DNA of 64,000 nucleotides from positions 158,717-222,716 of the forward strand of contig JANYDK010000083.1 in the NCBI GenBank assembly GCA_025363655.1, in the 5' to 3' direction. Made by a program: the position numbers and the translations under genes. The DNA comes from Deltaproteobacteria bacterium. GTDB taxonomy: Bacteria > Myxococcota_A > Polyangia > Polyangiales > JADJMO01. The notes beneath the pieces were generated by a model, which worked only from the letters and a program-made list of their open reading frames with translations, did not search any database and had not been told where the DNA came from. This document shows, piece by piece, positions 17,676 to 26,871 of the stretch. Each line of letters starts with the position of its first letter. Position 1 is the first letter of the stretch.

Positions 17676-18890
17676 ATGTCCTCCCCCTCGACGCGAATCA
17701 CTGCTCATCGGCCTGGCGAACGACGCCTGACGGTGGTCCGAGCCCTCCTCGGCGGAGGCGCCAGTGCGGCCCTCTTGCCTTGGATCATCGGTCCTCTCGG
17801 TGGTGACTCCGGGACGTGCCTGCGGCTCGGCGCCCTCTTCGGTCTCGCGGCCCTCGCCACCGAGATCCCGGCCGCTCGTTTCGGCGATCGACTGGGGCGG
17901 GCGCGGCCGTTCCTCGTCCTCGCGGCGATGGCGCAGACGATTGGTCTCCTCGCCATCGCGCGCGCGGCCTCGCTCCCGTGGGTCGCGTTCGGCGTCGTAC
18001 TCACGGGCGTCGGTGCAGGTCTCGCGACCGGCGCCGAAGCACGCGCGAGCTTGGCGATCGGGCGTGATGCGCGTCGCGTCGCACGTATCGAGATCGCCGC
18101 GCTCCTCTACAAGGGCACGCTCGCCTGCGTCCTCGCGGGGCTCGCGATCGTGCTTCATGTGGGCGTCTCTGGCGCGATGATCCTCGCCGCGGCGGGAACG
18201 ATGCTCGCAGGTTGTCTCGCCTCGACGTTGCGGGTCGCCGATCGCGTGCACCGCGCGCCCTCGGGCAGGCGCACCGAGCTTCGCGCGGGCGATCGTCGTT
18301 CGCTGCTCTCCGCGGGAACGATCGGTCTCGTCGGCGCCATCTGCGCGCTCGGAATCGCTGCGCGCGGCACCGACACCATCGACGCTTACGCGCTCGTCGG
18401 AGACGACGCTGCGCGCGCCTCCCTCGCCGCCGCAGGGATGCTCGCGTGCGCGGGTGTGCTCGCGGCCAAGGGCGTGATGGCGCGCATCCTCTCCGCTGCC
18501 TTCACCCACGCGCGTCTTCTTCGCATCGCCATCGGCGCGACGCTCGCCGCCGCCCCGCTGCTGGTGGCCTCGCACCTCTCGCCGAACGCTCTCTTCGTCA
18601 TCCTCCCTCTCGCCTGCGGTACCGCAGCAGCAGCAGCGGCGGCGGCGCGCGGAGTCCTTCTCTCGCGCGCGGGAGCCAGTCGAGCGGGCTTCGTCTCCGC
18701 GATCGAGAGCACGCTCCGACGCGTCGGCCTCGGCGTCTTCGCGCTCGCCATCGGCAACAGCGGGCAAGCGTATTTCTGCGTCGGCGTGATCGCGTTGATC
18801 GGCGCCGCCTTCGCGATGATCCCGCGCCTCGTCCCCCTCGGTCGACGTCTCCGCGGCGAGACCGAGTCGCCGATCAGCTCACGGCTCTAA
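17676..18890 (+). CDS. Major facilitator superfamily-like membrane transporter
   Basis: 404 aa from the ATG at 17676. About eleven to twelve hydrophobic segments fill the protein; RFGDRLGRARPF after the second segment matches the loop 2-3 motif of MFS carriers (GxxxDRxGRR-like). The substrate is not evident. It is divergent from the GMC/subunit-3 pair, and a TACGAT at 17630-17635 could be its -10 box. An in-frame upstream ATG at 17580 would add a hydrophilic 32-residue extension and was not chosen. The 3' end overlaps that of pdxA by 4 bp (CTAA), tail to tail. Confidence 0.78.
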   Translation: MSSPSTRITAHRPGERRLTVVRALLGGGASAALLPWIIGPLGGDSGTCLRLGALFGLAALATEIPAARFGDRLGRARPFLVLAAMAQTIGLLAIARAASLPWVAFGVVLTGVGAGLATGAEARASLAIGRDARRVARIEIAALLYKGTLACVLAGLAIVLHVGVSGAMILAAAGTMLAGCLASTLRVADRVHRAPSGRRTELRAGDRRSLLSAGTIGLVGAICALGIAARGTDTIDAYALVGDDAARASLAAAGMLACAGVLAAKGVMARILSAAFTHARLLRIAIGATLAAAPLLVASHLSPNALFVILPLACGTAAAAAAAARGVLLSRAGASRAGFVSAIESTLRRVGLGVFALAIGNSGQAYFCVGVIALIGAAFAMIPRLVPLGRRLRGETESPISSRL

Positions 18891-19975
18891 GACCTCGCGT
18901 CGCCATCTTTTTCGCGACGACGCACGAGGCGCGCAGCGAGGGAGAGCGCCGCTTCCATCCCGCGCACGTCGGCGGTGCCTTTTCCCGCCAAATCATAGGC
19001 CGTTCCGTGATCGACGCTGGTGCGCACGATCGGCAAGCCGAGGGTGACGTTGACCGCGTCTCCGAAGGCGACGAGCTTCGAGGGGATGGTCGCCTGATCG
19101 TGGTACATCGCGACGCACGCCGCGTAGGCGCCCTCGTGCACGCACCTCCGAATGGCCGACTCGGCGGGCAACGGACCGACGAGCCCGCGCATACGACCTT
19201 CGGCGAGCAGCCTCGCGCGCGCCTGCTCGATGCCGGGCGCCTCGACGCGCGTCTCTTCGTCACCGAGCAAGCCACCCTCGCCGGCATGCGGATTGAGCGC
19301 GAGGATGGCGACGGCCTTGTCCGGCGCGAGCTCGAGATCGTCGACCAGCCGTGCGGTCCAATACGCGGCGCGAGCCACGTCGGCAGGCCCGAGCACCTTC
19401 GCGACTTCGCCGAGTGGGAGGTGCGTCGTTGCCAAGGTGATGACGAGCTTCTCGGCGACGAACGCCATCACCGTGTCGCACGGTTTTCCTTCCTCGCCGG
19501 ACGCACCGAGACGCGCACCGAGATGCTCGGTGTGCCCGCGAAAGGCGCGCGCCGCGGCCGAGCTCGGTGAAGCGGAGGCGACCGCCGCCTTGGAGGCAGG
19601 ACCGGTCACCAACGCATCGGCGATACCCGCGATCACCGCGTCGGTCGCGGCGTCGATCCACGCCAGTTGCGCAGCGCCGCCACGCGGGGAAAATCGGCCA
19701 GGAACACGATCACTCTCTTCGAGTCGCGTGGCTCCTTCGAAGACCGCGATGCGATCGCTCGGGAGGCGATGGGCTTCTTCCGGCGTCGCGACGACGACGA
19801 TGCGTCCCGCGTCGACGCCGACGGAACCCGCGCGCGCACGAAGCAACGTCGCGTCACCGAACAGAAGAATGCGCCCGAGCTCTGCCGAACGCGCGCTCGT
19901 CGCCGCGAGCGCGATCTCCGGACCGATGCCTCCAGGGCAGCCGAGCGAAACCGCCAGCGTCAGCGGCCGCGTCAC
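18887..19975 (-). CDS. pdxA: 4-hydroxythreonine-4-phosphate dehydrogenase (PdxA)
   Basis: 362 aa. PdxA oxidises 4-phosphohydroxy-L-threonine in pyridoxal 5'-phosphate synthesis. Family features seen: N-terminal LAVSLGCPGGIGPEIAL, ADALVTGPASKAA, FRGHTEHL (a metal ligand region), LALNPHAGEGGLLGDEE, the metal-binding YHDQATIPSKL and a C-terminal DHGTAYDLAGKG. The length is slightly above the usual 330, with an Ala/Ser insert near residue 135. Its start overlaps the stop of the tRNA nucleotidyltransferase gene by 4 bp (ATGA), so the two are probably cotranslated. No other vitamin B6 gene is nearby. Confidence 0.95.
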   Translation of the reverse strand: MTRPLTLAVSLGCPGGIGPEIALAATSARSAELGRILLFGDATLLRARAGSVGVDAGRIVVVATPEEAHRLPSDRIAVFEGATRLEESDRVPGRFSPRGGAAQLAWIDAATDAVIAGIADALVTGPASKAAVASASPSSAAARAFRGHTEHLGARLGASGEEGKPCDTVMAFVAEKLVITLATTHLPLGEVAKVLGPADVARAAYWTARLVDDLELAPDKAVAILALNPHAGEGGLLGDEETRVEAPGIEQARARLLAEGRMRGLVGPLPAESAIRRCVHEGAYAACVAMYHDQATIPSKLVAFGDAVNVTLGLPIVRTSVDHGTAYDLAGKGTADVRGMEAALSLAARLVRRREKDGDARS

Positions 19976-21447
19976 GACGACGGATCCTTGTTCTCGGCCT
20001 TCTTCTCGCCCTTGTCCTTGCGCGGCTTCGTCTCCGGCAACGTCGGCAAGATCTCTCTCGCGCGCTCCAGCAGCAGGGCCGCGTCGTTCTTCCCCGGCTC
20101 CTCGATCACCTCTTCCATCAGGCGTTCGAGCAACATCCCGAGGCGCGGCCCTGGCGTCATCGCCAGCCTCGACATCAGGTCGGTGCCGCCGATCGCGAGG
20201 TCGCGCACCGACAGCGCCTCGCCCCGGGCGAGGATCGCCGAGACCCGCGCGCGCAGCTCATTTTGCGCGGTCAAATCCGCCTCTTTGTCGACGTCCTTGC
20301 CGCGGATGTCGGCCTCGTTGAGCGCGTACATGTCGTCGAGCCGATCGCGTCCGATGCGCTGCACCCACCGTCGCACCGCCGCGTCGCTCCAGCTCGGCTC
20401 GTAGCAGACGAGGTGATGCCGCACGAGGTGAGCGATGCGCGTGCGCTCGTCGTTGGAGAAGCGAAGTCGCGCCAGCATCGGCTCGACCATCTCGGCGCCG
20501 ACGCGCTCGTGGTCGTAGAAGGTCCAGTCGTTGGTCTTCTCGCTGAACGCGCGCGTCTTCGGCTTGCCGACGTCGTGGAGGAGCGCCGAGAGCCTGAGCA
20601 TGACGTCGCCTCGCGCGGCATCGACGCAGGCCATCGCGTGACCCCAGACGTCGTAGCGATGCCACTTGTTCTGTTCGCAACCATGCTGCGGCAAGAGCTC
20701 GGGTGCCGACACCTCGAGGAGCCCGTGCTCGCGCATCACCTCGAACGCGCGCGAAGGACGCGGTGCTGCGAGTGCTTTCACCCACTCGTCGCGCACGCGC
20801 TCGGCCGACACCTTGCGATAGGTCGCGAGGGCTGGACGAATCGCCGCTGCGGTGCTCGGATCGAGCTCGAATTCCAGCGAAGCGACGAAGCGCGCCGCCC
20901 GGAGCGCGCGGAGCCCGTCTTCGGAGAAGCGCTCCTCGGCCTTGCCGACCGCCCGCAGCAGGCGACGACGCAGGTCACCGCGTCCATCGAACGGATCGAT
21001 CAGCTGCTGATCGTCCGGCGCCGTCGGATCGAGCGCGATCGCGTTGACCGTGAAATCGCGGCGCGCGAGATCGGCGACGATGTCGTCGACGAAGATCACC
21101 GCGTCGGGCCTGCGACCATCGCTGTAGGTCGTCTCGCCGCGCAACGTCGTCACTTCGTAGGCGCCGCCGCCGTCGGCCTCCGGCATGTGCACGGTGACCG
21201 TGCCGTGCTCGATGCCGGTGGGGATGACCCGTCGAAAGCTCTTCTTCACCTCATCGGGATGAGCGCTGGTCGCGACGTCCCAATCTTTGACGACGCCTCC
21301 ACGAAGCAAATCACGCACGCAGCCGCCGACGATCCATGCGCGAAAACCGCGCTCGCGGAGCCGAGCGATGAGCGCGACCACCGGCCGCGGGACGAGCGAG
21401 ACGTCGACGTCGGACACCGGCTCAGGCGATGTTGAAGACGGGACCAC
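19972..21447 (-). CDS. cca: CCA-adding / poly(A) polymerase-type tRNA nucleotidyltransferase with HD domain
   Basis: Up to 491 aa. The class II nucleotidyltransferase head has IVGGCVRDLL, the metal-binding DWDVATSA, RRDFTVNAIAL, and the RNA-binding signature GLRALRAARF. An HD domain follows (LLHDVGKP; HLVRHHL), then a basic Lys-rich tail. It would repair the 3' CCA of tRNA, though a PcnB-like role cannot be excluded. The start is ambiguous: the GTG at 21447 overlaps the upstream kinase gene by 26 bp, whereas a GTG at 21417 begins just after that gene's stop. It sits between the kinase gene and pdxA in one minus-strand row. Confidence 0.9.
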   Translation of the reverse strand: MVPSSTSPEPVSDVDVSLVPRPVVALIARLRERGFRAWIVGGCVRDLLRGGVVKDWDVATSAHPDEVKKSFRRVIPTGIEHGTVTVHMPEADGGGAYEVTTLRGETTYSDGRRPDAVIFVDDIVADLARRDFTVNAIALDPTAPDDQQLIDPFDGRGDLRRRLLRAVGKAEERFSEDGLRALRAARFVASLEFELDPSTAAAIRPALATYRKVSAERVRDEWVKALAAPRPSRAFEVMREHGLLEVSAPELLPQHGCEQNKWHRYDVWGHAMACVDAARGDVMLRLSALLHDVGKPKTRAFSEKTNDWTFYDHERVGAEMVEPMLARLRFSNDERTRIAHLVRHHLVCYEPSWSDAAVRRWVQRIGRDRLDDMYALNEADIRGKDVDKEADLTAQNELRARVSAILARGEALSVRDLAIGGTDLMSRLAMTPGPRLGMLLERLMEEVIEEPGKNDAALLLERAREILPTLPETKPRKDKGEKKAENKDPSS

Positions 21448-23338
21448 CGGGCGTGCGCCGCGTGGCCTCGAGCAGGTCGCTGCCGCGCGTGTGTTCGGCG
21501 CTCGCTTCGACGACGACGGCGCCCGCTTCGACGCCCGCCGGCATCTGCGAGCGCATCTGCGTCAGCACCTGCTCGACGAGCGGCCGCGCGATCTCTGCCG
21601 TCTGTCCGACGAGCGCGACCGCGAAGCTACCGATGCCAGTGAGCCCGGCCGTCGTCGCGGTGAGCGAGAGAAGCAGCATGTCGAAGAGATCGACGGCAGC
21701 CTTCGACGCGCGCCGCAGCGCCTGCATCTCTTGAATCGTCAGACGACCCTGCCCGTCGCGGGCCGGCGTGCGCAGGTAGAACCACGCCAGCGTCAGCGGG
21801 TAGCCGGCCCAGCGCGCGAAGGCGAGATCACCGTCGAGCGTCGCGCGGAAGGCCTCTTCGTGGAGCAGGCCGGTGAGCCCGTCGCGGAAGCGGAGGAACT
21901 GCAGCGCCTTCTCGTGGAGTGCGGAGGCCTCACGGAAGCTCACCAGCTTGATGCGGAGCTCGCCGACCATCGCCTCGTTGCCATGGAGCAGCGTCACCTG
22001 CGCTTGGCGCTCGTAGGCACCTTCGCCGTAGACGCCATTGGTCGACGGGCGCGGCTCTTTCGCGTCCTCGACGTTCCAGCATCCGTTGGTTTGGAAGGCG
22101 AGGATGGCGTGGATGGCGCTGATGGTCGCCTCGGGCACCACCAAGTCGACCTGCTGCTTCGTCCCCGGCACGCTCGGCGCGCGACCGAGCACCATGCGCG
22201 TACGGTCGAGCGGCAAAACTCGGCCGATCAGCTCACGCGCGTTCGATGCATAGGTAATCAATAGACCTTGCGCGTCGGTGCGGAACGGCGTCGAGCTTCC
22301 GCGATAGGGCGGGTTGGCGCCCGGATCGATGCGCTCGCGGGCGACCTGCAGCGGGTTGGTCGCGACGGTGTTGGGGTTGAAGAACCGAAGGTGGCGACCT
22401 TGCGGGCGACGCACCGGATCCTTCGACTGCAAGCGGAAGATTTGCTTGAGCTCGTCGGTCGCGAGACCGGGCGGGATGCCGAACGGGAGCTGCTTCTCGA
22501 TCGGGTGGCTCGGCGGATGATGTCCCGGCTCGGGCACCTTCGCCGAGAGCATTTCCCAGATCGTCATGCCGAGCGCGTAGAGGTCGTCTTCGACGCTGGC
22601 GCCGCCTTTGTCGAGGCGCTCGGGGGACATGTAATTGGGCGTGCCGCCGTCGGCGCCCTTCTTCTCACCACGCAACGTGGCGACGGTGCGGGCGCGTTCT
22701 TTGGCGAAGCCGAAGTCCACGATGAAGCCGTTGCCGGTGGCCCGATCGACCATCACGTTGCCGGGCTTCAGGTCGCCGTGGACGATGCCCGCCTGGTGAA
22801 CGGCAGCAAGACCGGCCGCGACGTCACGCGCGATGCGGCGCCACTCGTCGGCGCTGACGCCGCCCATACGCTTCTTCTCGCGGATCCATTGGTGCAGCGT
22901 CACGCCGTCGACGAAGGCCATCGTGACGATGGGGCCGTGCGGCGATTGGTGCAGGTCGTGGACGCGGGCGATGTTCGGGTGGTTGACCGCGCGCGCGAGC
23001 TCGACCTCCTTGCGGAGGGCCTCGTCGTCACCCGGCAATCGCGTATCGCGACGCACGACTTTGACGGCGACGGCGCTGGCGCCGAAGTTTCGGTCCCGAG
23101 CGAGGAAGACCTCACCCATGCCGCCACGTCCGAGGGAGCGGACGATCTCGAAGCGTTCGACGAGGGTCGTCCCCTCGCGAATCTCCGGCTCCTTCTCTTT
23201 GAACATACCCATGACTCGGATTCGGTCAGTGCACTCGGCGCAGGAGGGGATGTGAGCTTTGAGCTGAGGGTCTTCGCGCGGGTCCTTGCCGTCGAGCAGG
23301 AGCTCGACGACCCGTTCGCAGCGGGGGCCGCGTGTCAC
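21422..23338 (-). CDS. Serine/threonine kinase - FHA - degenerate GGDEF fusion with anti-sigma-type zinc finger
   Basis: 638 aa from a GTG at 23338, with AGGAG 13 nt upstream. Residues 29-36 carry H-x3-C-x2-C (HIPSCAEC), as in zinc-binding anti-sigma factors. The kinase domain (about 62-330) has GRGGMG and AVKVV, but the catalytic loop reads HGDLKPGN (187-194), with Gly in place of Arg; DFG is present (208-210). A divergent FHA domain follows (RMVLGRAPS..., STNGVYGEG). The C-terminus starts like a GGDEF domain (DGLTGLLHEEAF) but has no GGDEF motif, so it should not make cyclic di-GMP. No transmembrane helix is seen. Confidence 0.88.
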   Translation of the reverse strand: MTRGPRCERVVELLLDGKDPREDPQLKAHIPSCAECTDRIRVMGMFKEKEPEIREGTTLVERFEIVRSLGRGGMGEVFLARDRNFGASAVAVKVVRRDTRLPGDDEALRKEVELARAVNHPNIARVHDLHQSPHGPIVTMAFVDGVTLHQWIREKKRMGGVSADEWRRIARDVAAGLAAVHQAGIVHGDLKPGNVMVDRATGNGFIVDFGFAKERARTVATLRGEKKGADGGTPNYMSPERLDKGGASVEDDLYALGMTIWEMLSAKVPEPGHHPPSHPIEKQLPFGIPPGLATDELKQIFRLQSKDPVRRPQGRHLRFFNPNTVATNPLQVARERIDPGANPPYRGSSTPFRTDAQGLLITYASNARELIGRVLPLDRTRMVLGRAPSVPGTKQQVDLVVPEATISAIHAILAFQTNGCWNVEDAKEPRPSTNGVYGEGAYERQAQVTLLHGNEAMVGELRIKLVSFREASALHEKALQFLRFRDGLTGLLHEEAFRATLDGDLAFARWAGYPLTLAWFYLRTPARDGQGRLTIQEMQALRRASKAAVDLFDMLLLSLTATTAGLTGIGSFAVALVGQTAEIARPLVEQVLTQMRSQMPAGVEAGAVVVEASAEHTRGSDLLEATRRTPGGPVFNIA

Positions 23339-23710
23339 TCGGGACAGCGTCTCCTACCAGAGGTCGGAAGACAACCCCCCGAGGGCCGATCGACAGGTCG
23401 GGGGACGATTCGGTCGGGCGCGGGAGCGCGAGGGGCGAATTTGTCCAGCGAGATGCCAGGGAAATGGATGTCGGACATGGTGCGCGGGGGGGCCTCGGCT
23501 TCCACGGACAGGGACCTTCGTCGTCGTGCCGAAGCGATTGCGCTTAACCCATCCCAGTGGATCGACCCCGCGAAATCTGGCATTGCCCGCTCCACCCTCC
23601 TCCGAAACGCCGGCCCGTGATGCGGCTCCACGAGGTGAACGAGAGGCACAAAAACAGCGACGGGACGCCGCCCGAAGACCGCGTCCCGCCACATCACGTC
23701 ACCGATACGA
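23339..23710. other. 372-bp intergenic gap
   Basis: It lies between the kinase gene start and the end of the next minus-strand lipoprotein gene. It holds that lipoprotein's terminator (23650-23688) and presumably the kinase promoter, which I could not identify. A 47-codon minus-strand frame (23335-23478, beginning MSDIHFPGISL) ends in a GTGA overlap with the kinase start; there is no ribosome site, so it is only a candidate upstream peptide. Confidence 0.5.
23650..23688 (-). terminator. Rho-independent terminator of the 23711-24775 gene
   Basis: On the minus strand CGGGACGC pairs with GCGTCCCG around an 11-12-nt loop (23661-23688), followed by TCGCTG and a run of five T (23650-23654). It is 23 bp past the lipoprotein stop codon. 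Confidence 0.8.
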
Positions 23711-24775
23711 CTACGGGCAGCTCGGACCCGCATCAGCACCCGCATCCGGGTTCACCGGCGGGGGCTTGATGTCGCAAATGCTCCGCGGCTCGAGGGTCCA
23801 CGTGCAGAAATCGAGGTAGCTCTGGCCAGTGATCTCCGTGAACGACTGACCCACGGCGACGACCGGGGCGGTGGCCGCGCCGCGGTAGTAGATTTTGTCG
23901 CCAACCGCGAGACCCGACGGATCGAGCGCGAAGGCGCCGAACGACGTGTCACCCGGAGCCGTCGCGGTCTTGGCTTTTACGGCCGTGACCTTGACGAGGC
24001 CGCCCGAGTACTTGAGCTGATCGGGGCCGGTGCCCTTGATGTCGTCGGGGGTGACGGCGAGCGGCGCGGGCGCGGTGCCGTCGCCCGTCTTCGTGTACGC
24101 ACAGAGCTTGGCGAGCTGCGGTGCCTTGGCCGGGTTGGGGACGGCCGTGGGAGGCGTCGCGCCGCCGCAGGTCGCCGCGGTCGGGCCGAACTCGTCGTAG
24201 AGGCCCTTGAGCTCGAGGGTGTCGCCCGCCTTCACGTCCTTGGGGATGAGGTCGCCGTCGTGGCACGACGTCGCGCCGCTGTCGCCCGCGGTGGCGTCGA
24301 CGCCCTGCGAGACGACGAGGATGCCCGAGTACGCAACGAACGTGGCGTTCGCATCGGCGACGAAGACGCCGTAGAGGCACGTGCCGGTCTTCGCCGACTT
24401 CGAGACGAGGAACTTGCCGGAGGTGGCGATGACGCCGGTGAGGTGGATGCCATCACCCTTGGTGGCCTTCTTCGGCGAACCCGGATCGTTGAACTCGGCG
24501 AGCTTGCCGTCCTTCAGCGTGGTCGCACACGTCGGGGGCAGGTCGGGGCCCGACGTATCCGCGGTCGTGCCGGTGTCGCCGCCGTCGCTCGGCGGGGGAA
24601 CGTTCGTGTCGGTGCCCGGGGGCGTGTCGCCCGGCGGCGTGTTGGTGTCGGCCTTCGAGCCGGTGTCGTTGACGGTGACCGTTCCACCGCTGTCGCTGCT
24701 TCCGCACGCGACCACGCCGACGACTGCACTCGCCACCACCGCACCCAACAGACCGATCGCATACGCGCGCTTCAT
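23711..24775 (-). CDS. Lipoprotein of unknown function with Thr/Asp/Pro linker
   Basis: 354 aa from the ATG at 24775, preceded by AAGGAG 6 nt upstream. The signal peptide ends in VVGVVAC, giving a lipidated Cys. A low-complexity stretch rich in Thr, Asp, Gly and Pro (residues 25-80) is followed by a beta-rich domain that looks like two copies of an OB-like or nuclease-associated fold (GDGIHLTGVIATSGKFLVSK..., later KYSGGLVKVTAVKAK). Several cysteines in the mature part suggest disulphides. The family is not recognised; it is likely outer-membrane or surface located. Confidence 0.8.
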   Translation of the reverse strand: MKRAYAIGLLGAVVASAVVGVVACGSSDSGGTVTVNDTGSKADTNTPPGDTPPGTDTNVPPPSDGGDTGTTADTSGPDLPPTCATTLKDGKLAEFNDPGSPKKATKGDGIHLTGVIATSGKFLVSKSAKTGTCLYGVFVADANATFVAYSGILVVSQGVDATAGDSGATSCHDGDLIPKDVKAGDTLELKGLYDEFGPTAATCGGATPPTAVPNPAKAPQLAKLCAYTKTGDGTAPAPLAVTPDDIKGTGPDQLKYSGGLVKVTAVKAKTATAPGDTSFGAFALDPSGLAVGDKIYYRGAATAPVVAVGQSFTEITGQSYLDFCTWTLEPRSICDIKPPPVNPDAGADAGPSCP

Positions 24776-24926
24776 GGGAGACTCCTTAGGCTACTTATGG
24801 ATCCGGCGAGCCGGACCACAGAAGGGGAGGATGTGTGCCAGAAAAACCGGCGACGTGCCAGCGTTCGCCTGCGTCATTCGAGGAAATTCGCGCAAACGAT
24901 CGTGCGGCGTCGTTCGGGCGTGAAAA

Positions 24927-26348
24927 TTATGGGGCGCAGCGCAGCACGAGGAGCTCGAGACCGCGGCCGGCGAGGCGCGAGGTGAGGAAGCGGTCAGCCG
25001 TGGCGGCGATGACGTGACGATCGTCGAGCGCCGGTTCGCGGGTCGCGCGAACATCTCCGAACACCCCGACGAGGCGACCGCCGTCTTGGCCGTCGAGGTA
25101 GAGGACGACGACGCCGCTCTCCGAGGCCGACACGAACGGCATGCCTGGCGCGACGTCGCTCGCGGCGATCGTGACGGTGGTGGGCTCGCCGATCGTGAAC
25201 GCAGCATCGACGGGTGCACGCGAAGCGACGAGCGCGCCGCCGTCGCCATCGGTCGGTCTCGCATCGTCGCGCACGACGACGACGAGACCGGCGCCCGTCC
25301 ACACCGCTGCCATCGTTTGCGCGTGCCCGTCTTTCGAGGTGAGCGCGCGTGGCGGACCGAGCGCTCGGCCCGTCTTTGGATCGATGATCACGACCTCGAC
25401 CCAACGATGGGCTTCGACTTGCGAAGGCTCACCAGCATCGGCCTCCCCGAGCTGCGCAGCGAGCGCGGCCTCGGATTCAGGACGTTCGGCGAGCCAGAAG
25501 AGCGCAGCCTTCCCGTTCGGACCCGCGACCAAGAGGGGGAACGACGCGTCGCTCGTCGAGGGTGAGAGCACGTCGGGGGGTGCGGCTTCCGGAGGCGGAG
25601 GCGGGCTCGCGCTGGTGCTCGTGCTCGTGCTTGGTGCTGCACTCGGCGCAGGAATCGGCGCGGGCACGAGCGGGACGCTCATGCCGCTGCTCACGCGGAC
25701 GAGCCGCACGCGTCCGATCGATCCGGCGGCATCGGCGTCGTCCCACGAGACCACCGGCGCGGCTCCGAACGAGAGCATGGTCGAGTCTTCGGATTCGTCG
25801 AGACCTTGCGGGACGAGGCCGATGCGGCTGAGCGCGGCGCCGTTCAGCTCGGCGACGTCGAGCGTGCGCTTGCTTCCTTCCTCGACGAGGAGCGTGGCGA
25901 CGAAGGTCTTGCCACCGCTCGTGGCGACGAACGGCGCGCGCGCGACGCCTTTTTCGGGCGGCGGCGTGGTGACGAGCGTGCGCAAGGCTGCGCCCGAAGC
26001 GTCGAGGTGGAGGACGACGGTGCTGCCGGTGAGACCAGGGGCACGCGCGCCGACGAAGAAGCCTTCGGCATCGGCGCTTGCCCCGCCGATCTCTGCTGCG
26101 AAAGGGACCGGCGACTCGTCCTTCGCGACGATGGTTTGCGCGTCGATGCCGAAGCGGGCGGGCGCGCCGAGCGCAGTGCATCTGGTCGCAGTGCTGCCGG
26201 CGGCGCTCGCGCTCGTCGACGCGGAGCCGGTCGCCGAGCTCGTGCTACCTCCGCCGCAGCGACTGCACGAGGCGAGCGTGGGCACACCGAAGACGGCCGC
26301 GAGCACCCACACGTCGATCCCACGCACGCGCACGCTCTCCGCTACCAC
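24927..26348 (-). CDS. Lipoprotein of unknown function
   Basis: Up to 473 aa. The signal segment VWVLAAVFGVPTLASC ends in a lipobox; a Gly/Ser/Thr/Ala linker follows. The mature protein is beta-rich with repeated short strands and Pro/Ser-rich insertions (one near residue 240 is rich in Ser, Thr, Ala and Pro), which could be a propeller-like fold, but I see no diagnostic repeat. The start is uncertain: GTG codons at 26348, 26333 and 26327 all precede the signal. The gene is divergent from the small lipoprotein at 26440 across a 91-bp spacer. Confidence 0.75.
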   Translation of the reverse strand: MVAESVRVRGIDVWVLAAVFGVPTLASCSRCGGGSTSSATGSASTSASAAGSTATRCTALGAPARFGIDAQTIVAKDESPVPFAAEIGGASADAEGFFVGARAPGLTGSTVVLHLDASGAALRTLVTTPPPEKGVARAPFVATSGGKTFVATLLVEEGSKRTLDVAELNGAALSRIGLVPQGLDESEDSTMLSFGAAPVVSWDDADAAGSIGRVRLVRVSSGMSVPLVPAPIPAPSAAPSTSTSTSASPPPPPEAAPPDVLSPSTSDASFPLLVAGPNGKAALFWLAERPESEAALAAQLGEADAGEPSQVEAHRWVEVVIIDPKTGRALGPPRALTSKDGHAQTMAAVWTGAGLVVVVRDDARPTDGDGGALVASRAPVDAAFTIGEPTTVTIAASDVAPGMPFVSASESGVVVLYLDGQDGGRLVGVFGDVRATREPALDDRHVIAATADRFLTSRLAGRGLELLVLRCAP

Positions 26349-26439
26349 GAGTCGCGCGGGCCGAGAAATCAGCCGCGGCTTTCGCCGGTGGGAAGAAAAG
26401 TCGCGTCACCTGGGTTGCACTCGACGAAGGCAGGACCTC

Positions 26440-26850
26440 ATGAAGATCGAAAAAAATACAGTGGTTCGCGTCGTCGGTGTCATGTCGCTCGGCGCGGTGA
26501 TGATGTTGTCGATGGCCTGCAAGAACGGCGGCTCCGGCTCCGCGTCGCTCCCGGCGATGTCCCTCGCCTCGACCATCGATCAAGGCGCAGTCAGCGACGA
26601 ATCGAGCGGCATTCAGACGTTGCGCATGATGTCGCCGGCCGCAGAAGAGGGCATCCCGCTCAGCGCCCTCATCGACGGCGTGAAGAAGGGCCTCGGCGTG
26701 AAGGGCCCCGCGTGCGTTCCCGGTGAAGGTCGCTCGTGTCTCGACGCTGCACCTGCGTCTGGCGCTGCACCGGCAGCCAAGGCTCCGCACCGCGACGTTC
26801 ACAGCGCGCAGGGGTCCGACAAATCGGGCACGGCTGGGCGCGCGAAGTAA
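26440..26850 (+). CDS. Small lipoprotein of unknown function
   Basis: 136 aa from the ATG at 26440, with AGGA 5 nt upstream. The signal peptide VGVMSLGAVMMLSMAC gives a lipidated Cys. The mature part has no recognised domain: a Ser/Gly stretch, a segment EEGIPLSALIDGVKKGLG, a possible Cys pair (GPACVPGEGRSCLD) and an Ala/Pro-rich end. It ends 21 bp before the converging gene at 26872-27357. Confidence 0.75.
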   Translation: MKIEKNTVVRVVGVMSLGAVMMLSMACKNGGSGSASLPAMSLASTIDQGAVSDESSGIQTLRMMSPAAEEGIPLSALIDGVKKGLGVKGPACVPGEGRSCLDAAPASGAAPAAKAPHRDVHSAQGSDKSGTAGRAK

Positions 26851-26871
26851 GAGCGAGCGAATCGAGCGAAG

